DNA from: Curtobacterium sp. MCJR17_020
Lineage (GTDB): Bacteria; Actinomycetota; Actinomycetes; Actinomycetales; Microbacteriaceae
Assembly (NCBI RefSeq): GCF_003234365.2
Contig: NZ_CP126260.1
Coordinates: 1,736,001-1,800,000 of the forward strand
DNA length: 64,000 nt
Direction: 5' to 3'
Of the stretch, positions 40,897 through 49,243 are shown one piece after another. A program made the position numbers and the translations under genes. Under the pieces are notes generated by a model. The model was not told where the DNA came from, made no database searches, and saw only the letters and a program-made list of their open reading frames with translations. Every line of letters begins with the position of its first letter. Positions within the stretch are counted from its first letter, which is position 1.

Positions 40897-41709
40897 GTGA
40901 CCACCGCGCCCAGCACCCCCGCACCGCTCATCGTCGCCGTGCCCGACGCGGACCTCGCAGCGGCGGCCGCCACACCCGGCGGCATCGCCCGACTCGCGGT
41001 CCGCATCGTCGGTTCCGGAGCCGCCGTCGTGGCGATCGGCACCGATCGCCTCGACGCGGCGACGAGCACCGGCCACCGACTCGACCCGACGACCGCGGCG
41101 CTCACCCTCGGCCGTGCCCTGCCGGAGCACGGGTTCCTCGTCGCCGTGGCACCGACCCGCGAGCACCCGTACAACGTCGCCCGTCGGGTGCTCTCGCTCG
41201 ACCACGTCCTGGACGGCCGGGTGGGCATCGTCGTCGGCGCCCGGGACCACGGCGCACCGAGCACCGGAGCCCCGAGCACCGGCGCACCGCACGACCCTGC
41301 CGAGTTCGCCCGGGTGCTCCGCGGGCTGTGGCGCACCTGGCCGCTCGACAGCATCGTCGGTGACCGCGCGTCGGGTGTCTTCGCGCACACCGACCGGATC
41401 CGACCGCTCGACCACGACGGCGGACCGGACGGCTACCGCGTCCGGGGACCGCTCACGACGCCGTCGAGCCGGCAGGGCGAACCCCTCCTCGCGGTCTGGC
41501 ACGACGTCGACGTGCCCGGAGCGGACCTCGTGCTCGGGGGCGCGGCGCACCCGCTCGCACCGCTGCCGGGGGAGACGGACGGGGCGGAGCCGCACCGGGC
41601 CTCCCGGTCGACCGTGACGCGACCTCCACGACCGACGCGACCGACACGTCCGACGCTCCGCGCCCTGCTCGGGCTCGCCGTGCCGGACGCCGCGGCGGTG
41701 ACGGCGTGA
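40897..41709 (+). CDS. Short LLM-like flavoprotein (truncated paralogue)
   Basis: A 270-residue protein that aligns to the front part of NtaA/DszA-type monooxygenases: TREHPYNVARRVLSLDHVLD with GRVGIVVGARD, and RASGVFAHTDRIRPLDHDGG as in the full-length neighbours. It lacks the C-terminal 150 residues or so, and the N-terminal strand is altered; the flavin-binding TIM barrel is therefore incomplete. It has a 15-nt internal repeat (GAPSTGAPSTGAP) and a basic Pro/Arg/Thr-rich tail. GTG 40897 has GGGAGG six bases upstream, and the stop overlaps the next start, so it is expressed with the full-length enzyme. It may be a degraded copy or a regulatory partner. Confidence 0.68.
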   Translation: MTTAPSTPAPLIVAVPDADLAAAAATPGGIARLAVRIVGSGAAVVAIGTDRLDAATSTGHRLDPTTAALTLGRALPEHGFLVAVAPTREHPYNVARRVLSLDHVLDGRVGIVVGARDHGAPSTGAPSTGAPHDPAEFARVLRGLWRTWPLDSIVGDRASGVFAHTDRIRPLDHDGGPDGYRVRGPLTTPSSRQGEPLLAVWHDVDVPGADLVLGGAAHPLAPLPGETDGAEPHRASRSTVTRPPRPTRPTRPTLRALLGLAVPDAAAVTA

Positions 41710-42983
41710 CGGGCGCAGGCGGCGACGCCGGCCTGATCCTCGGAGTGAACCTGCAGGGCTTCGGGCAGCGTCCGGCGGCCTGGCGCACGCAGGACGTCGA
41801 CCCGACCGACCTGCTCACGGCCGAGTTCTGGGGCGACCTCGGGCGCACCGCCGAACGCGGCCTGCTCGACATGGTCTTCTTCGCCGACCACCCGGCGTTC
41901 GGCGACCCGAACGTCCGGGCCTACGGACTGCTCGAACCGTTCGTGGCGCTCGGGGCGATCGCCGACGCGACGAGCCACCTCGGGTTGGTCGGCACCGCAT
42001 CGACGACGTACAACGACCCGTTCGACGTCGCCGAGCGGCTGCTGTCGCTGGACCTCGTGTCCGGCGGGCGCGTCGCCTGGAACGCCGTCACCACCTACGA
42101 CTGCTCGGTCTCCGCGAACTTCGGTGTCGCGACGAACCCCGACCGGCCCGAGCGGTACGCCCGCGCGGGGGAGTTCGTGGACCTCGTGACGGCGCTCTGG
42201 CGGTCCGCCGCGACGGGGGAGCCGGTCGTGCACCACGGCGAGTTCCTCGACCTCGAGGGCGTGCTCCGGGTCCCGCCGTCGGCGCAGGGCCACCCGGTCG
42301 TGTTCCAGGCCGGGGGATCGCCGCACGGTCGTGACCTGGCGGCGCGGGTCGCCGAGGGCGTCTTCGCCGTCGAACTCACCCCGGAACCCGCGCGGGAGCA
42401 CCGGCGCGCCGTCAAGGCCGCCGCCGAGACGTACGGGCGCAGCGCGTCGGACGTCGCGATCGTGCCCGGACTGTCGCTCGTGCTCGGGAGCACCGAGGCC
42501 GAGGCGCAGCGCCGCTTCGACGAGCTCGAGTCCCTGGCGCCGGACGGCTACTCGCTGCGGGCGCTCGGGACGCACCTCGACGCCGACCTGTCGGGGCTCG
42601 ACCCGGACGCGCCGATCCCGTCGGCGATCCTCGACCGCGAGGTCGACCCGGTCACCTACGGGCCGTCGCTCGGGTACCACGAGACGGTCGTGCGGTGGGT
42701 GCGCGCCAACAACACCTCGTTGCGGGACGTGCTGCGGGGCTTCGGCGGGTACGGCGCCCGGATCGTCGTCGGGACCCCGGAACAGGCCGCCGACACCATC
42801 GAGGACTGGTACCGCACCGGTGCCGCCGACGGCTGCAACCTGATGATCGACGAGTTCCCGCGGGGCCTCGAGACCGTCGTGGACGAGCTCGTGCCGATCC
42901 TGCAGCGCCGCGGGGTGTTCCACCGGTCGTACGAGGACGTGACGCTGCGCGGGCGGTTCGCGGCGCGTGCCCGGGGGCTCTGA
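41706..42983 (+). CDS. NtaA/SnaA/DszA-family FMN-dependent monooxygenase
   Basis: A 425-residue two-component flavin monooxygenase. It shows AERGLLDMVFFADHPAFGD, GTASTTYNDPFDVAERLLSL, GGRVAWNAVTTYDCSVSANF, PPSAQGHPVVFQAGGSPHG and a long C-terminal helical part. The GTG start at 41706 overlaps the stop of the truncated LLM gene by 4 bp. The flavin reductase that would feed it is not encoded next to it. The substrate is unknown. Confidence 0.87.
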   Translation: MTGAGGDAGLILGVNLQGFGQRPAAWRTQDVDPTDLLTAEFWGDLGRTAERGLLDMVFFADHPAFGDPNVRAYGLLEPFVALGAIADATSHLGLVGTASTTYNDPFDVAERLLSLDLVSGGRVAWNAVTTYDCSVSANFGVATNPDRPERYARAGEFVDLVTALWRSAATGEPVVHHGEFLDLEGVLRVPPSAQGHPVVFQAGGSPHGRDLAARVAEGVFAVELTPEPAREHRRAVKAAAETYGRSASDVAIVPGLSLVLGSTEAEAQRRFDELESLAPDGYSLRALGTHLDADLSGLDPDAPIPSAILDREVDPVTYGPSLGYHETVVRWVRANNTSLRDVLRGFGGYGARIVVGTPEQAADTIEDWYRTGAADGCNLMIDEFPRGLETVVDELVPILQRRGVFHRSYEDVTLRGRFAARARGL

Positions 42984-42990
42984 CCTCGCA

Positions 42991-43075
42991 CCGTGCGAGC
43001 CGCCCGCCGAACGGTGCGAGGTTCCGGAGACGGTGCGAGCCGCGCGGCCCCGCACCGAGTACGGAACCTCGCACC
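42991..43075. repeat. Nested inverted repeats with 19-nt tandem units in the intergenic gap
   Basis: ACGGTGCGAG occurs at 43011 and 43030, 19 bases apart, with a partial copy near 42991. GGTGCGAGGTTCCG (43013-43026) pairs perfectly with CGGAACCTCGCACC (43062-43075), and inside it CGGTGCG (43031-43037) pairs with CGCACCG (43051-43057). It follows the stop at 42983 and probably ends that transcript. The layout matches the 18552 and 62359 elements although the sequence differs. Confidence 0.6.
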
Positions 43076-43102
43076 ACACCTGCGCCCGGCGCCGCGCGTG
43101 AC

Positions 43103-43141
43103 GCCGTGTGACGGCCAGCCGGCGGCACCGTGTCACACGGC
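43103..43141. promoter_or_regulatory. Inverted repeat GCCGTGTGAC upstream of the CMD gene
   Basis: GCCGTGTGAC (43103-43112) and GTCACACGGC (43132-43141) form a perfect 10-bp inverted repeat with a 19-bp spacer, 67 bp before the start at 43208. It could be an operator or a loop-forming site. The same half-site CCGTGTGACG also lies near 39423, before the dehydrogenase gene. Confidence 0.35.
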
Positions 43142-43152
43142 GACACCGCCGG

Positions 43153-43165
43153 TCACGGTCCGCAA
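43153..43165 (-). promoter_or_regulatory. Shared 13-nt motif (reverse strand) upstream of the CMD gene
   Basis: TCACGGTCCGCAA; its reverse complement TTGCGGACCGTGA matches 12 of 13 bases of the copy at 29703. It lies 43 bp before the start at 43208. Confidence 0.4.
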
Positions 43166-43207
43166 CACCCGTCGCCTCGGGGCCCCGACCGCCCTAGCGT
43201 CGCCGAC

Positions 43208-43585
43208 ATGACCGACTACCTCGACCGCGAACAGGACAAGACCTTCACGAAGGTCTACAAGCAGCAGACCCCGGACATCCTCAAGGCCTTCGTCCAGTTC
43301 GACGAGTCGGTGTTCCAGGCCGAGGGCCGCGCGATCCCGCTCAAGTACCGGGAGCTCATCGCCCTCGCCGTCGGCATCACCACGCAGTGCGTCTACTGCA
43401 TCGACGGCCACAGCCAGCGCGCCGTGACGGCCGGAGCGACCGAGGCCGAACTCGCCGAGGCGGCCTGGGTCGCCACCGCCGTCCGCGCCGGCGGCGGCTT
43501 CGCGCACGGCCGACTCGGCTTCAAGTTCGGCGCCGACGCGTCCCCCGCGCCGGCTGCCGCCGACCACGCCGCGCACACCCACTAG
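43208..43585 (+). CDS. Carboxymuconolactone decarboxylase (CMD)/AhpD-family protein
   Basis: A 125-residue CMD-family protein. It has AIPLKYRELIALAVGITTQC running into VYCIDGHSQRAVTAGATEAE, where CxxCxxxH is the AhpD-like redox centre, and a C-terminal ATAVRAGGGFAHGRLGFKFG. Such proteins reduce peroxides or act in aromatic/sulfur pathways. It heads the transcription unit 43208-53689 and lies 11 bp before an LLM gene. The start ATG 43208 is followed by TDYLDREQDKTFTK; no strong ribosome site is seen. Confidence 0.87.
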   Translation: MTDYLDREQDKTFTKVYKQQTPDILKAFVQFDESVFQAEGRAIPLKYRELIALAVGITTQCVYCIDGHSQRAVTAGATEAELAEAAWVATAVRAGGGFAHGRLGFKFGADASPAPAAADHAAHTH

Positions 43586-43595
43586 GAGGACTGCC

Positions 43596-44849
43596 ATGCC
43601 CGACCGCATCACCCTCGTCACCGCGCTGCAGGGCGCCGGCTGGCACCCCGCCGCCTGGCGCGTCGCCGGCCCGGCCGCGCAGCGCCTGTCGAGCCTCCGG
43701 CACTGGCGCGAGGTCGTCGTCGAGCAGGACCGGCTCGGCATCGACGCCGTCACCATCGAGGACTCGTTCACCGCCGGCCCGGTGGACGCGGCGGACGACC
43801 TCGACACCACGACCGTCGTCGGACGCCTCGACGCCCTCCTCGTCGCGAACGCGGTCGCCCCCGCGACCCGCGCCGTCGGTCTGGTGCCGACCGTCTCGGT
43901 GACGCACACCGAACCGTTCCACGTCGCCACGGGCCTCCAGACCCTGGACCACGTCTCGCTGGGGCGAGCCGGCTGGCGGATCCAGGTGAGTCCGACGACC
44001 CGCGAGGCGGCCCTGTTCGGCCGTCGACCCGGCGGCGACGACGCGGCCACGCTGTTCGACGAGGCCCGCGAGGCGGCGGAGGTCGTGTCCCGCCTCTGGG
44101 ACAGCTGGGACGACGACGCGATCGTCCGCGACGTCACGACCGGCCGGTTCATCGACCGTGACCGCATCCACAACGCCGAGTACGAAGGCCGCCACCTGTC
44201 CGTCCACGGCGCGTCGATCGTGCCGCGGTCGCCGCAGGGCCGTCCACCGGTCTTCTCGCTGGCGCACCGCGCCGACGCTGCGGCGTTCGCCGTGGACGCC
44301 GCGGACGTCGTGCTGGTCACGCCCGGCCACGACGGCCTGGGCCCACGCCAGCCGGTACCCGACCGTCGCGAAGCGGCGGGCGGGCCGAGCTGGTGGGGAG
44401 AGGCGCGGGACCTGTTGGACGAGGTCCGTCACCTCGAGCAGGTGGCCGGGTCGGACGTCCGTCGCCCGGTCCTCGCCGACCTCGCGGTGCTGATCGGGTC
44501 CTCGACCGCTGCGGCGGCCGACGAGCTCGCCGCGCTCGACGCCGCTGCCGGTACCCCGTACGCGGTCGGCTCCGGATCGGACACGTCCGTGTTCGCGACG
44601 ACGGTGCCCGAACTCGTGTCGCTGATCGGGGACCTGCGGGGCCTCGGCTTCGCCGGCGTCCGGCTCCGCCCCCTGCGCATCCCGATCGACAGCACCGCCA
44701 TCGCCAGGCAGCTCGTCCCCGCCCTCGTCACCGCCGGCCTCCGCGCCGACGTGGCGTCCCGTCCCACCGCCGACCTGCGCACGCGGCTCGGCATCGCCCC
44801 GGCGGTCAGCCGGTACGCCCGTCCGTCCTCTCTGGAGGTCTCAGCATGA
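43596..44849 (+). CDS. LLM class flavin-dependent oxidoreductase
   Basis: A 417-residue luciferase-fold monooxygenase. It shows REVVVEQDRLGIDAVTIEDS, PTVSVTHTEPFHVATGLQTL with DHVSLGRAGWRI, LWDSWDDDAI as in the NtaA group, and PRSPQGRPPVFSLAH. It is divergent from the classic family in its second half, where DVVLVTPGHDGLGPRQPVPD follows. ATG 43596 has TAGGAGGA upstream. Its stop overlaps the next gene by 4 bp. Confidence 0.84.
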   Translation: MPDRITLVTALQGAGWHPAAWRVAGPAAQRLSSLRHWREVVVEQDRLGIDAVTIEDSFTAGPVDAADDLDTTTVVGRLDALLVANAVAPATRAVGLVPTVSVTHTEPFHVATGLQTLDHVSLGRAGWRIQVSPTTREAALFGRRPGGDDAATLFDEAREAAEVVSRLWDSWDDDAIVRDVTTGRFIDRDRIHNAEYEGRHLSVHGASIVPRSPQGRPPVFSLAHRADAAAFAVDAADVVLVTPGHDGLGPRQPVPDRREAAGGPSWWGEARDLLDEVRHLEQVAGSDVRRPVLADLAVLIGSSTAAAADELAALDAAAGTPYAVGSGSDTSVFATTVPELVSLIGDLRGLGFAGVRLRPLRIPIDSTAIARQLVPALVTAGLRADVASRPTADLRTRLGIAPAVSRYARPSSLEVSA

Positions 44850-46282
44850 GCACCAAGCGTCAGGTCCACCTCGCCGCCCACTTCCCGGGCGTCAACAACA
44901 CCACGATCTGGAGCGACGACCGCGCCGAGAGCCAGATCGCGTTCTCGTCGTTCGAGCACTTCGCCCGCAACGCCGAGCGCGGGTTCTTCGACTTCCTGTT
45001 CCTCGCCGAGGGCCTGCGGCTCCGCGAGCAGAAGGGCCGCGTCCACGACCTCGACGTCGTCGGGCGCCCGAACACCCTCGCGGTCCTGGCCGCCCTGGCC
45101 GGGGTCACCGACCACATCGGTCTGGTCGGCACCCTGCAGACGACGTTCAACGAGCCCGTGGAGCTCGCGAAGCAGCTCGCCACGCTCGACCACCTGACCG
45201 ACGGTCGTGCCGGGTGGAACGTCGTGACGAGCTCGGACGCGTTCCACGGCGCGAACTTCCGCCGCGGCGGGTTCCTCGACCACGCCGACCGGTACACGCG
45301 GGCTGCCGAGTTCATCGCGCTGTCCCGCGAGCTCTGGGACTCGTGGCAGGCCGACGCCGTCGTCGCCGGCACCGGCGCGGGCGGCGCGCTGGCGGACGGC
45401 GTGTTCGCCGACCGGTCCCGCATCCGCGACGTCGACCACCACGGCGCGCAGTTCGACGTCACCGGGACGTTCCCGGTGCCCCGCAGTCCGCAGCGGCACC
45501 CGGTGATCGTGCAGGCCGGTGACTCCGACGAGGGGCGCGACCTCGCCGCCACGAACGCCGAGGTGATCTTCTCGCTGCACACCGAGTTCGACGACGCGCA
45601 GGCGTTCCACCGCGACGTCACCGAGCGGCTCGAACGGGTCGGACGGTCGAAGGACGAGCTGCTGATCCTGCCCGGCGCGACGTTCGTGATCGGCTCGTCG
45701 GCGGAGGACGCCGAAGAACGGTCGAACGCCATCCGTCGCGCCCAGGTCAGCCCGGCCACGGCGATCGCGTTCCTCGAGCAGGTCTGGAACCGCGACCTGT
45801 CGTCCTACGACGTCGACGGCCCGCTGCCGACGATCGAACCCGACTACGAGGGCACCGCGATCACCCGCGGGCGCGCACGGCACACCCGCGACGTCCCCGC
45901 CCTGGTGCAGTCCTGGCGGGACCTGGCCGAGGCCGAGCACCTGTCCATCCGCGACCTCGTCATCCGCGCCTCGACCCGCGGCGGGTTCGTCGGGACGGCG
46001 TCGCACATCGCCGCCGAGATCGACCGGTACGTGCAGGAGCGCGCCACCGACGGGTTCGTCGTCGTGCCGCACACCAACCCGTACGGCCTCGACGAGTTCG
46101 TCGACACGGTCGTCCCGCTGCTGCAGGAGCGCGGTGTCTACCGGCAGTCCTACGACGAGGGGGCGACCCTCCGGCAGACGCTCGACCTGCCCGGCACGAT
46201 CCGCGACCGTTCGGCCGCCGCACGCACGGCCGCTGCGGCGGGTCCGGCGCGTGCGGCAGCGTCCGCCGGGGTGCTCGCGTGA
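44846..46282 (+). CDS. NtaA/SnaA/DszA-family FMN-dependent monooxygenase
   Basis: A 478-residue monooxygenase. Landmarks are FARNAERGFFDFLFLAEGLR, GLVGTLQTTFNEPVELAKQL, DGRAGWNVVTSSDAFHGANF, LWDSWQADAVVAGT and PRSPQRHPVIVQAGDSDEGR. The C-terminal tail is alanine-rich. It lies between two other LLM genes in an operon with an Opp-type importer, and its ATG 44846 overlaps the previous stop (GGAGG upstream). It probably acts with a flavin reductase encoded elsewhere. Confidence 0.88.
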   Translation: MSTKRQVHLAAHFPGVNNTTIWSDDRAESQIAFSSFEHFARNAERGFFDFLFLAEGLRLREQKGRVHDLDVVGRPNTLAVLAALAGVTDHIGLVGTLQTTFNEPVELAKQLATLDHLTDGRAGWNVVTSSDAFHGANFRRGGFLDHADRYTRAAEFIALSRELWDSWQADAVVAGTGAGGALADGVFADRSRIRDVDHHGAQFDVTGTFPVPRSPQRHPVIVQAGDSDEGRDLAATNAEVIFSLHTEFDDAQAFHRDVTERLERVGRSKDELLILPGATFVIGSSAEDAEERSNAIRRAQVSPATAIAFLEQVWNRDLSSYDVDGPLPTIEPDYEGTAITRGRARHTRDVPALVQSWRDLAEAEHLSIRDLVIRASTRGGFVGTASHIAAEIDRYVQERATDGFVVVPHTNPYGLDEFVDTVVPLLQERGVYRQSYDEGATLRQTLDLPGTIRDRSAAARTAAAAGPARAAASAGVLA

Positions 46283-47301
46283 CGATCTCGAGCCTCGCGA
46301 TCCTGGTCCCCGGCAACTTCGAGGACGACGCCCCAGCCGACGGTCTCGAGGCCACCCTCGACCTGTTCGCCACGGCCGAGCGGCTCGGCGTCGACGGCGC
46401 CTGGGTCCGGCACCGGCACCTCGAGCACGGCATCGGCTCGGCCGCGGTCTTCCTGGCGGCGGCGTCGCAGCGCACCACGTCCATCGAGCTCGGCGTCGCC
46501 GTCGTGCCGATCGGGTGGGAGAGTCCCTTCCGCCTGGCCGAGGACTTCTCGCTCGCCGACGTCCTGTCGCACGGTCGGCTGCAGGTCGGGCTGTCCACCG
46601 GGTCGCCGCACGCCGAGATCCTCGGCGACCTGGTGTTCGACGGTGACTGGCGCGCCTTCGACCGTGGGTACGGGCGGGTCTCCCGGTTCGTGGAGAACCT
46701 GCGCGGCGCGTTCCTCGGCGCGGACGACACCGTCATCCAGAGCCCCGGGAACGTCCAGCGCCCCCGGCTGCAGCCCTACGCGCCAGGTCTGGTCGACCGG
46801 GTCTGGTACGGCGGCGGGTCGCTCCGGTCGGCCTCCTTCGCCGGCAGTTCCGGGCTCAACCTGCTGCTCGGCAACCTCACCTCGGGCGAGGGCACCGACG
46901 ACTACGGCACCGCCCAGCGGAACCAGCTCGCCGCGTACCGCGCCGCGCTGCCGACCGGGCGAACGCCCCGCGTGGCCTGGGGCCGGTGCGTCGTGCCGAC
47001 CGACTCGGCCGACCGGGTCTCGCGCGAGCGGTACCGCACCTGGTACGAGTCCCGTCTCGCACGGCAGACCGCGCCCCAGGGACCGCGGCGGACCCTGTTC
47101 TCGGCCGACCTGGTGGGGCCCGCCGAGCAGATCGTCGAGCAGCTCGTGCACGACGCCACGCTCGCCGAGGTCGACGAGTTCCGGGTCGAGCTGCCCTACG
47201 AGTTCGCCGGTGACGAGTACGAGCAGATCGTCTCGGACGTCGTGGCGAAGGTGGCACCGGCGCTCGGGTGGACGCGCGCCCGGACGGCGGTGGCTGCATG
47301 A
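46279..47301 (+). CDS. LLM class flavin-dependent oxidoreductase
   Basis: A 340-residue luciferase-fold protein of the smaller subgroup related to the enzymes at 35 and 34931. It has ERLGVDGAWVRHRHLEHGIG, GVAVVPIGWESPFRLAEDFS, HGRLQVGLSTGSPHAEILGD and LVDRVWYGGGSLRSASFAGS. GTG 46279 overlaps the previous stop by 4 bp and its own stop overlaps the permease start, so an oxygenase and a transporter are translationally linked. Confidence 0.86.
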   Translation: MTISSLAILVPGNFEDDAPADGLEATLDLFATAERLGVDGAWVRHRHLEHGIGSAAVFLAAASQRTTSIELGVAVVPIGWESPFRLAEDFSLADVLSHGRLQVGLSTGSPHAEILGDLVFDGDWRAFDRGYGRVSRFVENLRGAFLGADDTVIQSPGNVQRPRLQPYAPGLVDRVWYGGGSLRSASFAGSSGLNLLLGNLTSGEGTDDYGTAQRNQLAAYRAALPTGRTPRVAWGRCVVPTDSADRVSRERYRTWYESRLARQTAPQGPRRTLFSADLVGPAEQIVEQLVHDATLAEVDEFRVELPYEFAGDEYEQIVSDVVAKVAPALGWTRARTAVAA

Positions 47302-48353
47302 CCCGCTACGTGCTCTCCCGCATCGGCCAGGCCGTGCTCGTGCTCTGGGCGGCGTGGACGATCTCGTTCTTCGTCCTCTACGTGCTGCCGAGCGACCCGG
47401 CCCGCATCATGGTCGGCCCGGACGCCACCGACGTCACGGCGGCGCAGCTCGACGCGCTCCGGCACCAGTACGGCCTCGACCAGCCGGTGCTCGTGCAGTA
47501 CGTCCAGCACCTCGGCGCCCTGCTCACCGGCGACCTCGGCCGCTCGATCGGCGTCGGTCGACCGGTCGCCGACGTCATCGGCGAAGCGATCGCGCCGACC
47601 GCCCAGATCGCGGTCGCCGGCCTCGTGCTCGCGATCGTGTTCGGCGGCGGGATCGCGGTCCTCGCGACGTGGACCCGGAACCGGGCCCTCGGCCAGTTCC
47701 TGCTCCAGCTGCCCCCGATCGGCGTCGCCGTCCCCGGGTTCTGGTTCGCGCTGCTGCTGGTGCAGTGGTTCTCGTTCGGGCTGCACGTGTTCCCGGCGTT
47801 CGGTGGCGAGGGCCCAGCGTCGGTCGTCCTGCCGGCGATCACCCTGGCTCTGCCGACCGGTGCCACGATCGCACAGCTGCTGTCGAAGTCCCTCGTCCAG
47901 ACGCTCCGCGAGCCGTACGTGGACACCGCGTACGGCAAGGGCGCCGGGCGGTGGCGGGTGCAGCTCCGGCACGCGCTCAAGAACGCTGCGCTGCCCGCAC
48001 TCACCGTGACGGGACTCATCGTCGGGCAGCTGTTCTCCGGCACCGTCGTGACCGAGACGGTGTTCTCCCGTCCGGGCCTCGGCCGGGTCACCGCCACCGC
48101 CGTGCAGCAGCAGGACATCCCCGTCGTGCAGGGCATCGTGCTGCTCGCCGCCGCGATCTTCGTCGTGGTGAACCTGGTCGTCGACCTCGTGTACCCGCTG
48201 CTCGATCCGCGCGTCGTCGTCGCCGGCAGCCGTCGGAAGCTCCGCGACCAGGACGGCGGGACACCGGGCGCGACGCCCGGCGGGACGCCCGGCGCCAGCC
48301 CGTCCGGCGCGACCCCCTCCAGCGCCACCGAACCGAAGGCGGTCCCCGCATGA
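47298..48353 (+). CDS. DppB-type ABC permease with low-complexity C-terminal tail
   Basis: A 351-residue membrane permease of importer 3. The first helix (AVLVLWAAWTISFFVLYVLP) leads to SDPARIMVGPDATDVTAAQL; GDLGRSIGVGRPVADVIG, an ATPase-contact loop around DTAYGKGAGRWRVQLRHALK, and TETVFSRPGLGRVTATAVQQ follow. After the last helix it carries a Pro/Gly/Thr-rich tail of about 35 residues (GTPGATPGGTPGASPSGATP) that comes from a GC-rich tandem repeat at about 48260-48325 and is absent from the other two DppB proteins here. ATG 47298 overlaps the LLM stop. Confidence 0.9.
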   Translation: MTRYVLSRIGQAVLVLWAAWTISFFVLYVLPSDPARIMVGPDATDVTAAQLDALRHQYGLDQPVLVQYVQHLGALLTGDLGRSIGVGRPVADVIGEAIAPTAQIAVAGLVLAIVFGGGIAVLATWTRNRALGQFLLQLPPIGVAVPGFWFALLLVQWFSFGLHVFPAFGGEGPASVVLPAITLALPTGATIAQLLSKSLVQTLREPYVDTAYGKGAGRWRVQLRHALKNAALPALTVTGLIVGQLFSGTVVTETVFSRPGLGRVTATAVQQQDIPVVQGIVLLAAAIFVVVNLVVDLVYPLLDPRVVVAGSRRKLRDQDGGTPGATPGGTPGASPSGATPSSATEPKAVPA

Positions 48354-49243
48354 CCGAGACCACGCAGCTCGCGATCGGCCGCCCCGCGTCGCTCGCCACC
48401 GACCGCGTCCCCGGCGGCACCCCGACAGCGCTCCGTGCACTCGTCGCCCGGCCGACGCTCACCGTCGCCCTCGTCTGGCTCGCCCTCGTCGTCCTCGCCG
48501 CGCTCCTGCCTGGAGCGCTCACCCACCACGACCCGCTCGCCGCCGAACCGGCCGCCAAGCTCACCGCTCCCGACGCCGCGCACTGGTTCGGCACCGACCA
48601 GCTCGGCCGCGACCTGTACGCCCGCGTCGTGCACGGCACCGCGGTCACACTGCAGGCCGCGGTCGTCGCGATCGTCATCGGCCTGGTCGGCGGCTCGCTC
48701 GTCGGGCTCGTCGCCGGTTTCATCGGCGGGGTCGTCGACGCCGTCCTCATGCGCGTCGCCGACGTCCTGCTCGCGATCCCGAGCCTGCTGCTCTCGCTGA
48801 CGATCGTCACCGTGCTCGGCTTCGGCACCGTGAACGTCGCGGTGGCGGTCGGCGTCGCGAGCATCGCCACGATCGCCCGCATCATGCGCTCCGAGGTCGT
48901 CCGGGTCCGCACCGCGCCGTACGTCGAGGCGGCGAGCGCGAACGGCAACCGCTGGTGGCGCGTGCTGGCCGTGCACGTACTGCCCAACGCGGCCGGCCCC
49001 GTCCTGGTGCTCGCCGCCCTCGAGTTCGGCACCGCGATCCTCGCCGTCTCCAGCCTGAGCTTCCTCGGCTACGGCGCGCAGCCACCGCAGCCCGAGTGGG
49101 GCTCGCTCGTCGCCACCGGGCGCGACTACATCGCGTCCTCGTGGTGGCTCACGACCATCCCCGGCCTCGTGATCGCCGTCACGGTGCTCGCCGGCAACCG
49201 CGTCGCCCGCGCGCTCGACACGGAACGGAGGGCCGTCCGATGA
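48350..49243 (+). CDS. DppC-type ABC permease
   Basis: A 297-residue membrane permease of importer 3 with HWFGTDQLGRDLYARV, PYVEAASANGNRWWRVLAVH as the ATPase-contact loop, and SSLSFLGYGAQPPQPEWG at the end. The N-terminal 40 residues are polar. It is closest in sequence to the subunit of importer 2 (32392). ATG 48350 overlaps the DppB stop, and its stop overlaps the ATPase start at 49240. Confidence 0.92.
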   Translation: MTETTQLAIGRPASLATDRVPGGTPTALRALVARPTLTVALVWLALVVLAALLPGALTHHDPLAAEPAAKLTAPDAAHWFGTDQLGRDLYARVVHGTAVTLQAAVVAIVIGLVGGSLVGLVAGFIGGVVDAVLMRVADVLLAIPSLLLSLTIVTVLGFGTVNVAVAVGVASIATIARIMRSEVVRVRTAPYVEAASANGNRWWRVLAVHVLPNAAGPVLVLAALEFGTAILAVSSLSFLGYGAQPPQPEWGSLVATGRDYIASSWWLTTIPGLVIAVTVLAGNRVARALDTERRAVR

